DNA from: Variovorax beijingensis
GTDB lineage: Bacteria; Pseudomonadota; Gammaproteobacteria; Burkholderiales; Burkholderiaceae_C
Direction of reading: 5' to 3'
DNA: 64,000 nt
NCBI RefSeq assembly: GCF_003951285.1
Contig: NZ_RXFQ01000012.1
Span: 62,001-126,000 of the forward strand
Shown here piece after piece: positions 44,463-53,125 of the stretch. The translations under genes were made by a program, and so were the position numbers. Each line of letters opens with the position of its first letter. Positions within the stretch are counted from its first letter, which is position 1. Below the pieces are notes generated by a model, which searched no databases, was not told the DNA's origin, and saw nothing but the letters and a program-made list of their open reading frames with translations.

Positions 44463-45217
44463 GCGCGATGGCACTTGAACTGAAATCGCTGGGCGTCAGC
44501 TTCGGGGGCTTCAAGGCGGTGGACGGCGTGTCGCTGCAGGTCGCCGAAGGCGAGCTGCGTGTGCTGCTCGGTGCCAACGGCGCGGGCAAGACCACCCTGA
44601 TGGATCTCGTTTCGGGAAAGACGCGAAGCTCCGAAGGGCGCGTCGAGCTGTACGGCGCCGACGTGACCAACTGGCCCGAATACCGCGTGGCGCGCGCCGG
44701 GATCGGCCGCAAGTTCCAGATACCCAGCGTTTTCAGGGAACTGAGCGTGCGGCAGAACTTGTGCGTCGCGGCAACCAGGGAGCCATCGATCGTTCGCAAC
44801 CTGCGCTGGGGCTTCGACAGGCAGGACGGGACCCGGGTTGACGAGATCCTCGCGCTGACCGGTCTCGAGAGCGTGCAGCAGCGGCAGGCGGCGGACCTGA
44901 GCCATGGCCACACGCAGTGGCTGGAGCTGGGATTGCTGATTGCGCAGCGCCCCAAGGTGATCCTGCTCGACGAGCCGACGGCCGGCATGACGCAGGCGGA
45001 AACGCGCAAGACGGCACAGATCCTGAAGGCGCTGCGCGGCCGCCACACCATCCTGGTGGTCGAGCACGACATGGCATTCGTGCGGGACATCGCAGAGCGC
45101 ATCACGGTGCTTCATCTCGGCCGCGTGCTGGCCGAAGGCAGTGTCGCGGAGATCGAGCGCGACCCCCGTGTGCGGCAGGCCTACCTCGGCTCTCACGGAA
45201 TTGCCTCGCCATGCTGA
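44459..45217 (+). CDS. ABC transporter ATPase (LivG/UrtD type)
   Basis: This 252-residue protein has Walker A GANGAGKTT (about 39-47) and Walker B VILLDEPTAGM. The signature motif position reads LSHGHTQWLELG instead of LSGGxxQ, a form seen in UrtD-type subunits. It overlaps the next ATPase gene by seven bases. Confidence 0.9.
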   Translation: MSAMALELKSLGVSFGGFKAVDGVSLQVAEGELRVLLGANGAGKTTLMDLVSGKTRSSEGRVELYGADVTNWPEYRVARAGIGRKFQIPSVFRELSVRQNLCVAATREPSIVRNLRWGFDRQDGTRVDEILALTGLESVQQRQAADLSHGHTQWLELGLLIAQRPKVILLDEPTAGMTQAETRKTAQILKALRGRHTILVVEHDMAFVRDIAERITVLHLGRVLAEGSVAEIERDPRVRQAYLGSHGIASPC

Positions 45218-45903
45218 AACTATCGAACATCAACGGCTTCTACGGGCGCAGCCATGCCCTGCAGGATGTGGATCTGACCATACCGGCAGGCAAGGTCACG
45301 GCGATCCTCGGGCGCAACGGAATGGGCAAGACCACCTTGCTTCGCACCCTGATGGGCAGCATGGTCCGCTCCACAGGTGCGATCGAACTCGAGGGCGTGC
45401 GCATCGACGGCCTGCCGACCCACCTGCGCGCCCGCAGCGGCATTGCCTATGTGCCGCAGGGACGCGAGATCATTGCGGATTTCAGCGTGCGGCAGAACAT
45501 CCTGATGGGTGCGTTCGCCGGCCGCGGGCCACGCGCGATCCCGCCGCTGGCGCTGGAGCTGTTCCCGTACCTCGCGGCCAACCTGCATCGGCCCGGCGGC
45601 GTGTTGTCGGGCGGCCAGCAGCAGCAGCTCGCGCTGGCGCGGGCGCTCGCAGCCCATCCCAAGGTCATGCTGCTCGACGAGCCGAACGAGGGCATCCAGC
45701 CTTCCGTGGTCGAAGAGATCGAATCCGCCATCACCCGCCTGAACCGCGAGTTCGGCATGACCATGGTGCTGGTGGAGCAGAACATCGATTTCGCCCGCCG
45801 CGTGGCGAGCCATTTCGCCATGTTCGAGAAGGGATCGATCGTCGAGAGCGGTCCGATCGACCGGCTGACGAACGAAGTCGTGGACAGGCACATGACCTTC
45901 TGA
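45211..45903 (+). CDS. ABC transporter ATPase (LivF/UrtE type)
   Basis: This 230-residue protein has Walker A GRNGMGKTT (about 34-42), signature LSGGQQQQLALARAL and Walker B VMLLDEPNEGIQPS. The variant EPNEGIQP is characteristic of UrtE-type subunits. It completes the five-part transporter that precedes the amidase. Confidence 0.9.
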   Translation: MLKLSNINGFYGRSHALQDVDLTIPAGKVTAILGRNGMGKTTLLRTLMGSMVRSTGAIELEGVRIDGLPTHLRARSGIAYVPQGREIIADFSVRQNILMGAFAGRGPRAIPPLALELFPYLAANLHRPGGVLSGGQQQQLALARALAAHPKVMLLDEPNEGIQPSVVEEIESAITRLNREFGMTMVLVEQNIDFARRVASHFAMFEKGSIVESGPIDRLTNEVVDRHMTF

Positions 45904-45958
45904 ACTGCTCCCTCGCAGGAGCAGCGCTTCAACACATCATTTCACCAGGAGTTCAAGA

Positions 45959-47536
45959 ATGAGCAATGTCGAATCGGGTATCAAGACCACGGCCGCGGAA
46001 GTTGCGGCGGTGCTGGACTTGGGCGCCTTGACCGTGGCGCAGGTCCAGGACGGTTTTCGAACCGGCGCGTTCACCGCGGAAAGCCTCGCCGCAGACTGCA
46101 TGAAGCAGATCGAGGCCTTCAACACACGCTACAACGCGATCGTCTTCATCAACGAAGAGGCCATCGAGGATGCGCGCGCCATCGACCGGCGGCGCCTGGC
46201 CGGCGAACCGCTGGGACCTCTTGCGGGTGTGCCTGTCGTCGTCAAGGATCCCATGGACATGGTGGGGTTCCCGACCACGGCGGGGTGGTCGCTGCTCTAC
46301 AGCAAGACGGGGGGCGTCGATCTCATGCCGGCGACCGATTCGCCCGTGGTCGCACGCATGCGAGCCGCGGGTGCGGTCATCCTGGGCAAGACAAATGTGC
46401 CCGTGCTGAGTCACACGGGGACGCATGCCGACGACAGCTGGGCCGGCCCCACGTTGAACGTCGTGGTGCCGGACCGGGTGCCCGGCGGCAGCAGCGCCGG
46501 AACCGCCGCCGCAGTCAGCGCAGGCATGGCGGTGTTGGGCCTGGCCGAGGAAACGGGCGGTTCGATCCAGAATCCGGCCTCGGCGCAGGACCTTGTCGGC
46601 ATCAAGCCGACGATCGGGCTGGTGCCGAATGCAGGGGTGATGCCTTTGTCTGGCAATCGCGATGTCGTGGGCCCGATCGCGCGATGCGTTCGCGATGCCG
46701 CGCTGTGTCTCGACGTATTGGCGGGCTACACGGCCGAGGATCCGAAGACGCTCGCCGGGGTGGGAAAGAAGCCCCGGCTCGGCTACACGTCGAAGCTGAG
46801 CGCCCACGCGCTCAAGGGGGCGCGCCTCGGCCTCTTCGGCAAGGGCTGGCGCGACCAGCCGCTCGCGCCGGAAACCGAAAGACTCTACAAACGCGCGCAG
46901 AGGGAATTGGCGGAGTTGGGTGCGGTCCTGGTGAACGATCCATTCCACGGTTCCGGCTTTGCAGCGCTGCGCAAGCCGACCGCGCCGCTGCCGAATTTCG
47001 ATGCGCGAGGCATGGAGTCGGTTCCGTACGACCTGCACAAGTACCTCCAGCGCCTGGGGCCCGACGCGGCCCTGAAGAGTTTCAATGAATTTGCCGCTGC
47101 CACGGCGAAACAGTCGGCCTTCGATCGGGGCGGTGTGCTCGACTTCATGCATACGCTGCCGCAGTTCGTCGCCTCGCTGCAATCACCCACGGTCCCGCCG
47201 GATCTCTCCGAGTTCATTGCGCTGAAGGAAGCGTACCTTCGGATCATCGAAGAAGTTTTCGAGCGGCACCAGCTCGACGCGTTGGTCTTCCCGCAGATGC
47301 GCGAGGAGTTGCCGCTGGCCGGGCAGGGGCACACCATCCAGGAAACGACGGTCGGCGAAATCAACATCGCCGGCGTGCCGGGTGTCACTGTACCTGCGGG
47401 CTACTACGGCTCCGGTTCGCCTTTCGGCCTGATCTTCGTGGGAAAGCTCTGGAGCGAAGCCGAACTCCTCGCCCTTGCGCACAGCTACGAAACCGGCACG
47501 CAGCATCGCCGCTCACCGAGTCTCTCGGCGGCGTAG
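45959..47536 (+). CDS. Amidase-signature family amidase
   Basis: The protein is 525 residues with the Ser-cis-Ser-Lys layout: Lys96 in VVVKDPMD, PGGSSAGTAAAVSAGM with Ser178-179, and the nucleophile Ser202 in ETGGSIQNPA. It should hydrolyse an amide to the acid and ammonia. The classic enzyme linked to AmiC/AmiR (AmiE) is a nitrilase-fold cysteine enzyme, so this locus has a different enzyme type in its place. The motif has Gln where most family members have Arg after the nucleophile (GGSIQ). It follows the transporter by 55 bp. Confidence 0.9.
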   Translation: MSNVESGIKTTAAEVAAVLDLGALTVAQVQDGFRTGAFTAESLAADCMKQIEAFNTRYNAIVFINEEAIEDARAIDRRRLAGEPLGPLAGVPVVVKDPMDMVGFPTTAGWSLLYSKTGGVDLMPATDSPVVARMRAAGAVILGKTNVPVLSHTGTHADDSWAGPTLNVVVPDRVPGGSSAGTAAAVSAGMAVLGLAEETGGSIQNPASAQDLVGIKPTIGLVPNAGVMPLSGNRDVVGPIARCVRDAALCLDVLAGYTAEDPKTLAGVGKKPRLGYTSKLSAHALKGARLGLFGKGWRDQPLAPETERLYKRAQRELAELGAVLVNDPFHGSGFAALRKPTAPLPNFDARGMESVPYDLHKYLQRLGPDAALKSFNEFAAATAKQSAFDRGGVLDFMHTLPQFVASLQSPTVPPDLSEFIALKEAYLRIIEEVFERHQLDALVFPQMREELPLAGQGHTIQETTVGEINIAGVPGVTVPAGYYGSGSPFGLIFVGKLWSEAELLALAHSYETGTQHRRSPSLSAA

Positions 47537-47544
47537 GCCCCGCT

Positions 47545-49245
47545 TCACTTTGCCGGCACAGCGTCTTCCCGCATGGCCTGCAGTTCGGCCGGCCGGCCGC
47601 CGCTTTCCAGGTACTTCCAGTACGCGACATAGCCCGACAGGTAATGCTCCACGTCGTCGATGCGCACGCGGAAGCTGTGATGGCGTATGAACGAACTGCC
47701 GACGATGCGTGACGGGTTCCTGAAGAACATCGCGAGCTCCGGCCAGAAGTGCCCCGTCAGCAGGTAGCGCGCACGCTGCTCCAGTGCGCGGTAGAACTTC
47801 TCGATGTCGAAGCCTTCCAGCAGGTGCGCATGTGCGGCATCGGCCTGCAGGCGAACGATCATCTTCTGCGCCGCCATCATCAGCTCGAGCAGCGTCGGAA
47901 AGGTGGTGATGCGGTCGAGCACGAAGTCGAGGTGGCCGCGCACGTTGTCCAGGCCGAAGCGCAGGTAGCGCTCCTCGGGCCGGTAGAGCGTGAGCTCGTT
48001 GACGCAGTAGCTCAGCCAGTGGTCGTGGGCTTCCCAATGCCGGGCCGCGATGAAATGCTCGAAGGCCTTCTCGACCGTTCGCAACCAGCGCGGATCGCGC
48101 GTCAGCCCGTACAGCCGCATCAGGCCGAAGGCGGCTTCGCCGTCGTAGTAGATGATGCGGTTCTCTTCCTTGACGCTGAGCTCGGGATGGTTGAGCACGT
48201 GGACGAAGCGGCCCGTTGCCGGGTCCTGCATGTGGACGATCCCCAGTGCCAGTTGCTCCAGCAGCGGCAGGTACTGCGTGTCGCCGGTGAGCTCGGTGTA
48301 CTTGACCATGGCCAGCAGGCACACGGCATTGCCGCCCAGCTTGATCTCGTCGTCGATGTCGACAAGAAAAGCCGCTTGCTCGCCGCCCGGCAGGGTGGTG
48401 CGCTGGATGAGCTTGCCGGTCAGGTGGGCCAGCGCGCGCTCGATGGCGGCCTTGTGTTCGGGCTGGCGCGTGAGCTCCCAGCCTTCGAGCAGCGCGTAGG
48501 TCGAGCTGGCGTGGCGCAAGGCGTTGTACGTGGGGATGGCGCGATCGAAGCAGGGAAACCAGCCGTAGTGATACGCGCCGGACGACTTGACCTGGCGCGC
48601 CAGGTAGGCGGTGCTGGTCGCGGCGATGTCGCGTACACGCTCGGCGTCCCACGCCGGCAGGCGCCGGTAGCCGCGGTTGCGCCCCTGGTGTTCGATGGCG
48701 TGAAGGCCCTTGCCATCGATGAACACGGCCCGCGTGTCGAAGAGCCAGACCGGCTGCTGCGCCTCCGTGGGCCAATGCAGTTCCCGCCCGTGGCGGTGCT
48801 TGCCATACAGCGCGAGGTTGACGGCGTTCGGCGTCGCTTCGGAAAAATTGCCGTCGTAGAGCACGGCATGCGCGCCGATCTCTTCCTCGAGCATGGCCAC
48901 CGACAGCTCGGCGTCGAATGCGATGCCATGGCGAAAGTAGTTGCGCTTGGTTGTCGCGAGGGCCTGCTTCAGCGCCTGCCAGGTCATGACGTGCACCGTG
49001 TGCACCACGTCCACGCGCAGCCAGATGGGCGCGCTGCCCTGCTTGCGCAGCCACGCCTGCAGCAGCTGCGCGCCGCGGCGCCACACCTCTTCGAAGTTCT
49101 TGCCGCGGACCGTCACGACATGGGCGCGCTCCTTTCCATGGCACACCGACATGAAGAGCACCCCCGCGGCGGAAGCCTCCATGCACTCGACCCATGTGGC
49201 GGCAAGCGCCGGCTTGGCGCAGGCCAGCAGTTCACCCAGGCTCAT
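47545..49245 (-). CDS. Large protein with an (alpha/alpha) barrel-like C-terminus, surface glycan operon
   Basis: The protein is 566 residues. The N-terminal 200 residues form an alpha/beta domain (VLFMSVCHGKERAHVVTV, WLRVDVVHTVHVMTW) that I do not recognise. The rest is helical with repeats such as YNALRHASSTYALLEGWELT, GGNAVCLLAMVKYTEL and YYDGEAAFGLMRLYGLT, typical of six-hairpin (alpha/alpha) barrels used by glycan-acting enzymes. No signal peptide is seen, so it is probably cytoplasmic. It is last in the operon, 33 bp after the nucleotidyltransferase gene. The reaction is unknown. Confidence 0.6.
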   Translation of the reverse strand: MSLGELLACAKPALAATWVECMEASAAGVLFMSVCHGKERAHVVTVRGKNFEEVWRRGAQLLQAWLRKQGSAPIWLRVDVVHTVHVMTWQALKQALATTKRNYFRHGIAFDAELSVAMLEEEIGAHAVLYDGNFSEATPNAVNLALYGKHRHGRELHWPTEAQQPVWLFDTRAVFIDGKGLHAIEHQGRNRGYRRLPAWDAERVRDIAATSTAYLARQVKSSGAYHYGWFPCFDRAIPTYNALRHASSTYALLEGWELTRQPEHKAAIERALAHLTGKLIQRTTLPGGEQAAFLVDIDDEIKLGGNAVCLLAMVKYTELTGDTQYLPLLEQLALGIVHMQDPATGRFVHVLNHPELSVKEENRIIYYDGEAAFGLMRLYGLTRDPRWLRTVEKAFEHFIAARHWEAHDHWLSYCVNELTLYRPEERYLRFGLDNVRGHLDFVLDRITTFPTLLELMMAAQKMIVRLQADAAHAHLLEGFDIEKFYRALEQRARYLLTGHFWPELAMFFRNPSRIVGSSFIRHHSFRVRIDDVEHYLSGYVAYWKYLESGGRPAELQAMREDAVPAK

Positions 49246-49278
49246 TGCGTGTTCCTTTGGCCGTTTCGAACGGCGGCT

Positions 49279-49995
49279 TCATGCCCATTTTCTTGCGGCA
49301 GCTTCTTCATATTCCTGCGGGGTTCCACAAAAGACGATCTCGCTTCGGTCGATCAGTTCGTAGGCAACGCGTCCGCCGTTCTGGATCAGCATGTTGTAGC
49401 AAGGCGCGACGTAGTATTCGCCGCGATTCACGAGCTTGTTGGCCAGCTGGTGCTCATAGGCTTCGTTGAAGGTGCGGGCGTCGGCGAAGTGATAGAGGCC
49501 GTCGCTGCACAGGTTGGAGATGCGCTCCTTCTCGGTCGTGCGGAGCACCGCATGGCCGGGGCCGGGTTCGACGAACGACCAGTGATCGCCGTCGCCTTCG
49601 AATACCTCCAGGTAGCCCAGCGCATCGGCGGCCAGCTCGGATTTTCTGAACCCCGGCCTGATGGTGTCGATGTTGAAGATGTACACGGGCTCATCGGACC
49701 GAAGCTGCTGCAGCCCGCGGTAGACGGAGTCGGCCTGGCCGAGGGTGTCTCCTTCCAGCTCGACGATGCGGAATTCCTTGACGCCCAGGTTCTTCAGCTC
49801 CTGCCTCAGGTGCTCCGCAATCTCGTGATCGCGCCGCACCACGAAAAGAAAAAGGTCGTCCTGGAAGTAGTGCTCGAACGACTTCACGACATGAAAGAAA
49901 ACGGTCTGGCCGTGCAGCGGCAGGCGGTATTTGGGCAGCGCATAGCCGGCCTCCGTGAAGCGGCGGCTCTTGCCCATCATGGGAATGACAAACAT
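49279..49995 (-). CDS. Sugar-phosphate nucleotidyltransferase-like protein
   Basis: This 238-residue protein opens with FVIPMMGKSRRFTEAGYALPKYRL, the loop that binds nucleoside triphosphate in the nucleotidyltransferase family (GxxxRF, then PK). It also has DTIRPG in place of the usual metal-binding DxD-type segment. It probably activates a sugar or polyol phosphate as a nucleotide derivative. It is three bases from the upstream kinase fusion gene. Confidence 0.7.
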   Translation of the reverse strand: MFVIPMMGKSRRFTEAGYALPKYRLPLHGQTVFFHVVKSFEHYFQDDLFLFVVRRDHEIAEHLRQELKNLGVKEFRIVELEGDTLGQADSVYRGLQQLRSDEPVYIFNIDTIRPGFRKSELAADALGYLEVFEGDGDHWSFVEPGPGHAVLRTTEKERISNLCSDGLYHFADARTFNEAYEHQLANKLVNRGEYYVAPCYNMLIQNGGRVAYELIDRSEIVFCGTPQEYEEAAARKWA

Positions 49996-49998
49996 CTT

Positions 49999-51558
49999 TC
50001 AGTGCTCCATTTGCTCGAACAGGCGCAATGCATTGGCAAGCATGGCGCGCTGGCGGCGCGGGTTGTCCTGGTGCAGCGGCAGCATGGACAGGAACAGCAT
50101 CACGGTGACCGGCGCAACATGGCGCGCCGTCATGCCGTTCAGCAGGGGCAGGCCGGCAAACAGCTTCTGGATCGCAGCGGCGTCTTCATCGGCGTGGATG
50201 CGCAAGTGGAAATCCAGCCCCGTGCCATCGTCCACATCGAACGCATCCGCGACGATGTAGTCGTACAGGCCGATCACCGAATGCGCGATCTTCGCGAGGT
50301 CGTAGCGCAGGTCGCCCAGCAGTCTCGGTTCACCCCGGAAATTGAGGCCGCGCGGGTCGATCACCTTGATGCAGTCCGAGCGCGTGTCGAACAGGATGTT
50401 GCTGAAGCACAGGTCGCCGTGCATCACGCCCGGCACCAGCGGCACGCGCGCCGCAGCCTCGACGCAGCGCTGCAGCATGTCCGACAACGATGGCAGTGGG
50501 CGCCCGTTCAGGCGGGTCGGTGCCGAAAGGCTCAAGCCGCTGCTCGCGGCATAGGCATGCATGCGCTCGCGGGTCTTTTCCCCCAGCATTCCCCGGCTGT
50601 CCTCCTCCACCAATTGCCGCTCGTTCCCGGTCAGGGGCACGGCGGCCTGGCAGGCGCTGAGCCAGTCGGCCAGGTGCTTGAACACCCGGGACCAGAACGC
50701 CGTGGAGTTGCGGCCATGCACATACAGCTCGTTGAGCGGCGCCATGCACATGTATTCGAGCTCGTAGCCATACCCGTCCGGATCCACCTGGCCGTGGCTC
50801 AGCAATTGCGGCACATACACGCGCAGGCGGGAAGGCAATGCGTCGAACCACTGGGCCTCGGCCTTGATCTTTTCAGCGGGGCGGCCCGTCTTGCGGACGC
50901 GGCGGTCGCCGATCATCAAGTCGTTGAAGGAGCGCTGCGTGGTGATCTGGGCTCGCGAGCGGTAGAAGGTGTTGACGTGGCCGAAGTCCGACCACTTCTC
51001 GGAGTGGATGCGCTGCAGGTAGCAGGCTTCGTCATAGGCGGACACGGCCTTCTCGAACGATCCGCGCGCGGCGACGAGGCACTTTGCCAGCCGGCTGACC
51101 GATTCAAACGCAAAGTAGCCGCACCAGACCCGCGCCCCGGCGCCCGAACCCTGGTCGACGTGCCAGTCGTAGTCGTCGGCCGACTCGGCCACGCAAAGGC
51201 AGTCCCAGGCGGCCGGAAGGTCGAGGATCAGCGTGTCGCCAAGCAGGATGCGAAGCCCCTCGTCGTAGCTGCCGACGGTGTTGATCGAGAAAAGCAGCGA
51301 ATCGGCCAGGGTCAGGCCGTCGGGCACCCGCAGCACCTGGATCGCCTGGGCTTCCAGCGCGCGCGCATCCCGATGCGCGATGGCGTAGCTTTCGGGCAGT
51401 GAGAGATAGATGCTCTCGGCGGGAAAGTGCGTGTGCAGTACCGAAAGCTGCCGCAGGAACAGGCGGCGGTTGCCAACGGGCAGGAAGGCCGGCGGCAGGC
51501 GGCCGAATTCCGATTGCAGTTCTGAATCGACGTAGGCGGCGGAAGTGATGATGATCAC
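49999..51558 (-). CDS. Nucleotidyltransferase-like/kinase fusion protein
   Basis: The protein is 519 residues. The N-terminal 200 residues resemble a nucleotidyltransferase fold (IITSAAYVDSELQSEFGRLP, LLGDTLILDLP), but the usual GxG-RF loop is changed, so this half may be inactive. The C-terminal half is a choline/aminoglycoside kinase-type domain with VMHGDLCFSNILFD (catalytic HGD-N) and VIDPRGLNFRGEP (metal-binding Asp). It may phosphorylate a small alcohol or sugar. It overlaps the HAD gene by four bases. Confidence 0.7.
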   Translation of the reverse strand: MIIITSAAYVDSELQSEFGRLPPAFLPVGNRRLFLRQLSVLHTHFPAESIYLSLPESYAIAHRDARALEAQAIQVLRVPDGLTLADSLLFSINTVGSYDEGLRILLGDTLILDLPAAWDCLCVAESADDYDWHVDQGSGAGARVWCGYFAFESVSRLAKCLVAARGSFEKAVSAYDEACYLQRIHSEKWSDFGHVNTFYRSRAQITTQRSFNDLMIGDRRVRKTGRPAEKIKAEAQWFDALPSRLRVYVPQLLSHGQVDPDGYGYELEYMCMAPLNELYVHGRNSTAFWSRVFKHLADWLSACQAAVPLTGNERQLVEEDSRGMLGEKTRERMHAYAASSGLSLSAPTRLNGRPLPSLSDMLQRCVEAAARVPLVPGVMHGDLCFSNILFDTRSDCIKVIDPRGLNFRGEPRLLGDLRYDLAKIAHSVIGLYDYIVADAFDVDDGTGLDFHLRIHADEDAAAIQKLFAGLPLLNGMTARHVAPVTVMLFLSMLPLHQDNPRRQRAMLANALRLFEQMEH

Positions 51559-51926
51559 TTCTCATGCTCCAGCAATCGGGCGATTTCTTCCTGGCTGTAT
51601 TTCAGGAACTCCGAAGGACGGATGGCGCGGTCATCCACATAGAAACCTTCTTCGCCGCACCAGGGTTTGCCCACGTGGATCTCGTCGTAGGGCACGTCAT
51701 GGCGGCCCAGCCAGTCGATGATGATCGGCAAGGTGTGGGCGTTGATCTTTCCGATGTTGCCGGCAAAGCTGTTGACGTTGCGGCTGGTGTATATCGCGAT
51801 GGAGAACCCCATCGCCTGATAGCTGCGGAGCCGATCGATCATCTCCAGCCGCGGGCGGGCGTTCGCATAGTCCTTGGCCTCCGCGATGCACAAGGTATGG
51901 TCCAGATCGAAGATCAATCGCTTCAA
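51555..51926 (-). CDS. HAD-family phosphatase
   Basis: This 123-residue protein has the DxDxT nucleophile motif (FDLDHTLC, about 6-13), the Thr/Ser motif IYTSRN and the terminal acidic motif FYVDDRAI. Short HAD proteins of this type occur in capsule gene clusters. It probably removes phosphate from an intermediate of the same pathway. Confidence 0.75.
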   Translation of the reverse strand: MKRLIFDLDHTLCIAEAKDYANARPRLEMIDRLRSYQAMGFSIAIYTSRNVNSFAGNIGKINAHTLPIIIDWLGRHDVPYDEIHVGKPWCGEEGFYVDDRAIRPSEFLKYSQEEIARLLEHEK

Positions 51927-51974
51927 TTCATTTGCCTCTGTTCTCGGAATATGGCTTTGCGGTCGACGGCATCT

Positions 51975-53063
51975 TCAGCCCGGCGATGCCGGATCGAGGG
52001 CCAGAAACCGCACGACCTCCGGCGTGGAGATCCGGAAGGAACCCACGGCGCGCTGAACGGCCTTCATCAAGATCGGGTTGTTCGCGGTCGAACGCTGGTC
52101 TTCGTTGGTCCACTGGTTCGGCTGCCGGTTCTTTTCCCGCGTGACCTTGTCGTCGTCTTCATCGAGTTCCTGAAGAATCTTCAGCATCAGGGAATGTCCG
52201 CGCCAGACCTGGTCCCGGATCACCGGCGTTCCATCGGCAAACCTTCTGCTGCGCAATTCTTCAGGGACGATCATCGGCGCGTCCTGGCTCTTGGCGAGTT
52301 CGGCCAGCCGGTTCCAGAAGTGCCTCACGTCATAAGGATTCGGGTTGAAGAAAACCCGCTCGTTGAGCTCCTTCTGCGAGGAAGGAAGCGGGGTGCTCCA
52401 CATTTCGCGATTGCGCTCGTTCTCTGCGAGCGTGACCCATTCCGCCCATTTCGCCATGCCTTCGAGGAACCAGCTCGCGCGGAACATGGTGTAGCCGTAC
52501 TGGTACAGGTGGAACAGCTCATGCGGGATGAGGTAGTCCTTCACCCGCTCATGATTTCCGCGCATTGTGGAATTGATGCCGATGGAGATCGAGCATCTGT
52601 CATCGCGGTTGCGGCTGCCGGGGTAGCGCACCACGCCGGAGAACGACAGTCCCCTTTTCTTCGCGTTCTCCTCGCTGTAGGTGCCGAAGTCCAGGAAGTC
52701 GATGTCGATGGATTCGGCGCGCCGGAACCTGGTGCTGCGCAGCGGGTCGCGAAAGCCGTTCCGGTTGAATATCTGCCGGACCGTGTCCAGGTGCAATGCC
52801 GCGTCCTCGACGATGTCGGGCACGCCGTTGCGATTCAGATCCACGCTGGTGTACAGCGCGTGCGGCCCTGACTGGGTGTAGAAGACCCGGATGCCGTTGA
52901 ACTCGAACTTCTGCTCCAGCTCCAGCCTGTGCGGATTCCTCGAGGCTCTGCATGCGGGCGCCTCCTGCAGGTCCTGCGCCAGAACTGAGGAAGCAGAGCC
53001 CAGTACACAGGCGATCGCTGCGCCCGCGATCAGTTGCTTCCATGGCGATTTCTTGGCCGGCAT
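51975..53063 (-). CDS. Secreted HExxH putative metalloprotease
   Basis: The protein is 362 residues. The start at 53063 follows AGGAG, and a signal peptide runs to about residue 30 (LIAGAAIACVLGSASSVLAQ). A calcium-loop-like DLNRNGVPDIVED is at 75-87. The zinc motif HELFH is at 181-185, with a glutamate 16 residues later (FLEGMAKW) that could be the third ligand. It is likely exported. Its place inside the glycan operon is unusual. Confidence 0.7.
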   Translation of the reverse strand: MPAKKSPWKQLIAGAAIACVLGSASSVLAQDLQEAPACRASRNPHRLELEQKFEFNGIRVFYTQSGPHALYTSVDLNRNGVPDIVEDAALHLDTVRQIFNRNGFRDPLRSTRFRRAESIDIDFLDFGTYSEENAKKRGLSFSGVVRYPGSRNRDDRCSISIGINSTMRGNHERVKDYLIPHELFHLYQYGYTMFRASWFLEGMAKWAEWVTLAENERNREMWSTPLPSSQKELNERVFFNPNPYDVRHFWNRLAELAKSQDAPMIVPEELRSRRFADGTPVIRDQVWRGHSLMLKILQELDEDDDKVTREKNRQPNQWTNEDQRSTANNPILMKAVQRAVGSFRISTPEVVRFLALDPASPG

Positions 53064-53125
53064 TGCTGCTCCTGTTGCATATCCTGCATGGCTCGCCAGG
53101 CGAGGCTCGATCGACGGACAACTCT

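Noticed and set aside
42354..44474. 706-residue minus-strand frame opposite the two permease genes
   Set aside because: The composition is Asp/His/Arg-rich with no conserved motif, whereas the permeases are clear.
49194..49469. Plus-strand frame between the barrel-like gene and the nucleotidyltransferase gene
   Set aside because: It is antisense to both genes and without a ribosome site or motif.
47749..51402. 1217-residue plus-strand open frame across the glycan operon
   Set aside because: It spans three well-supported minus-strand genes with family motifs and is only an antisense shadow.
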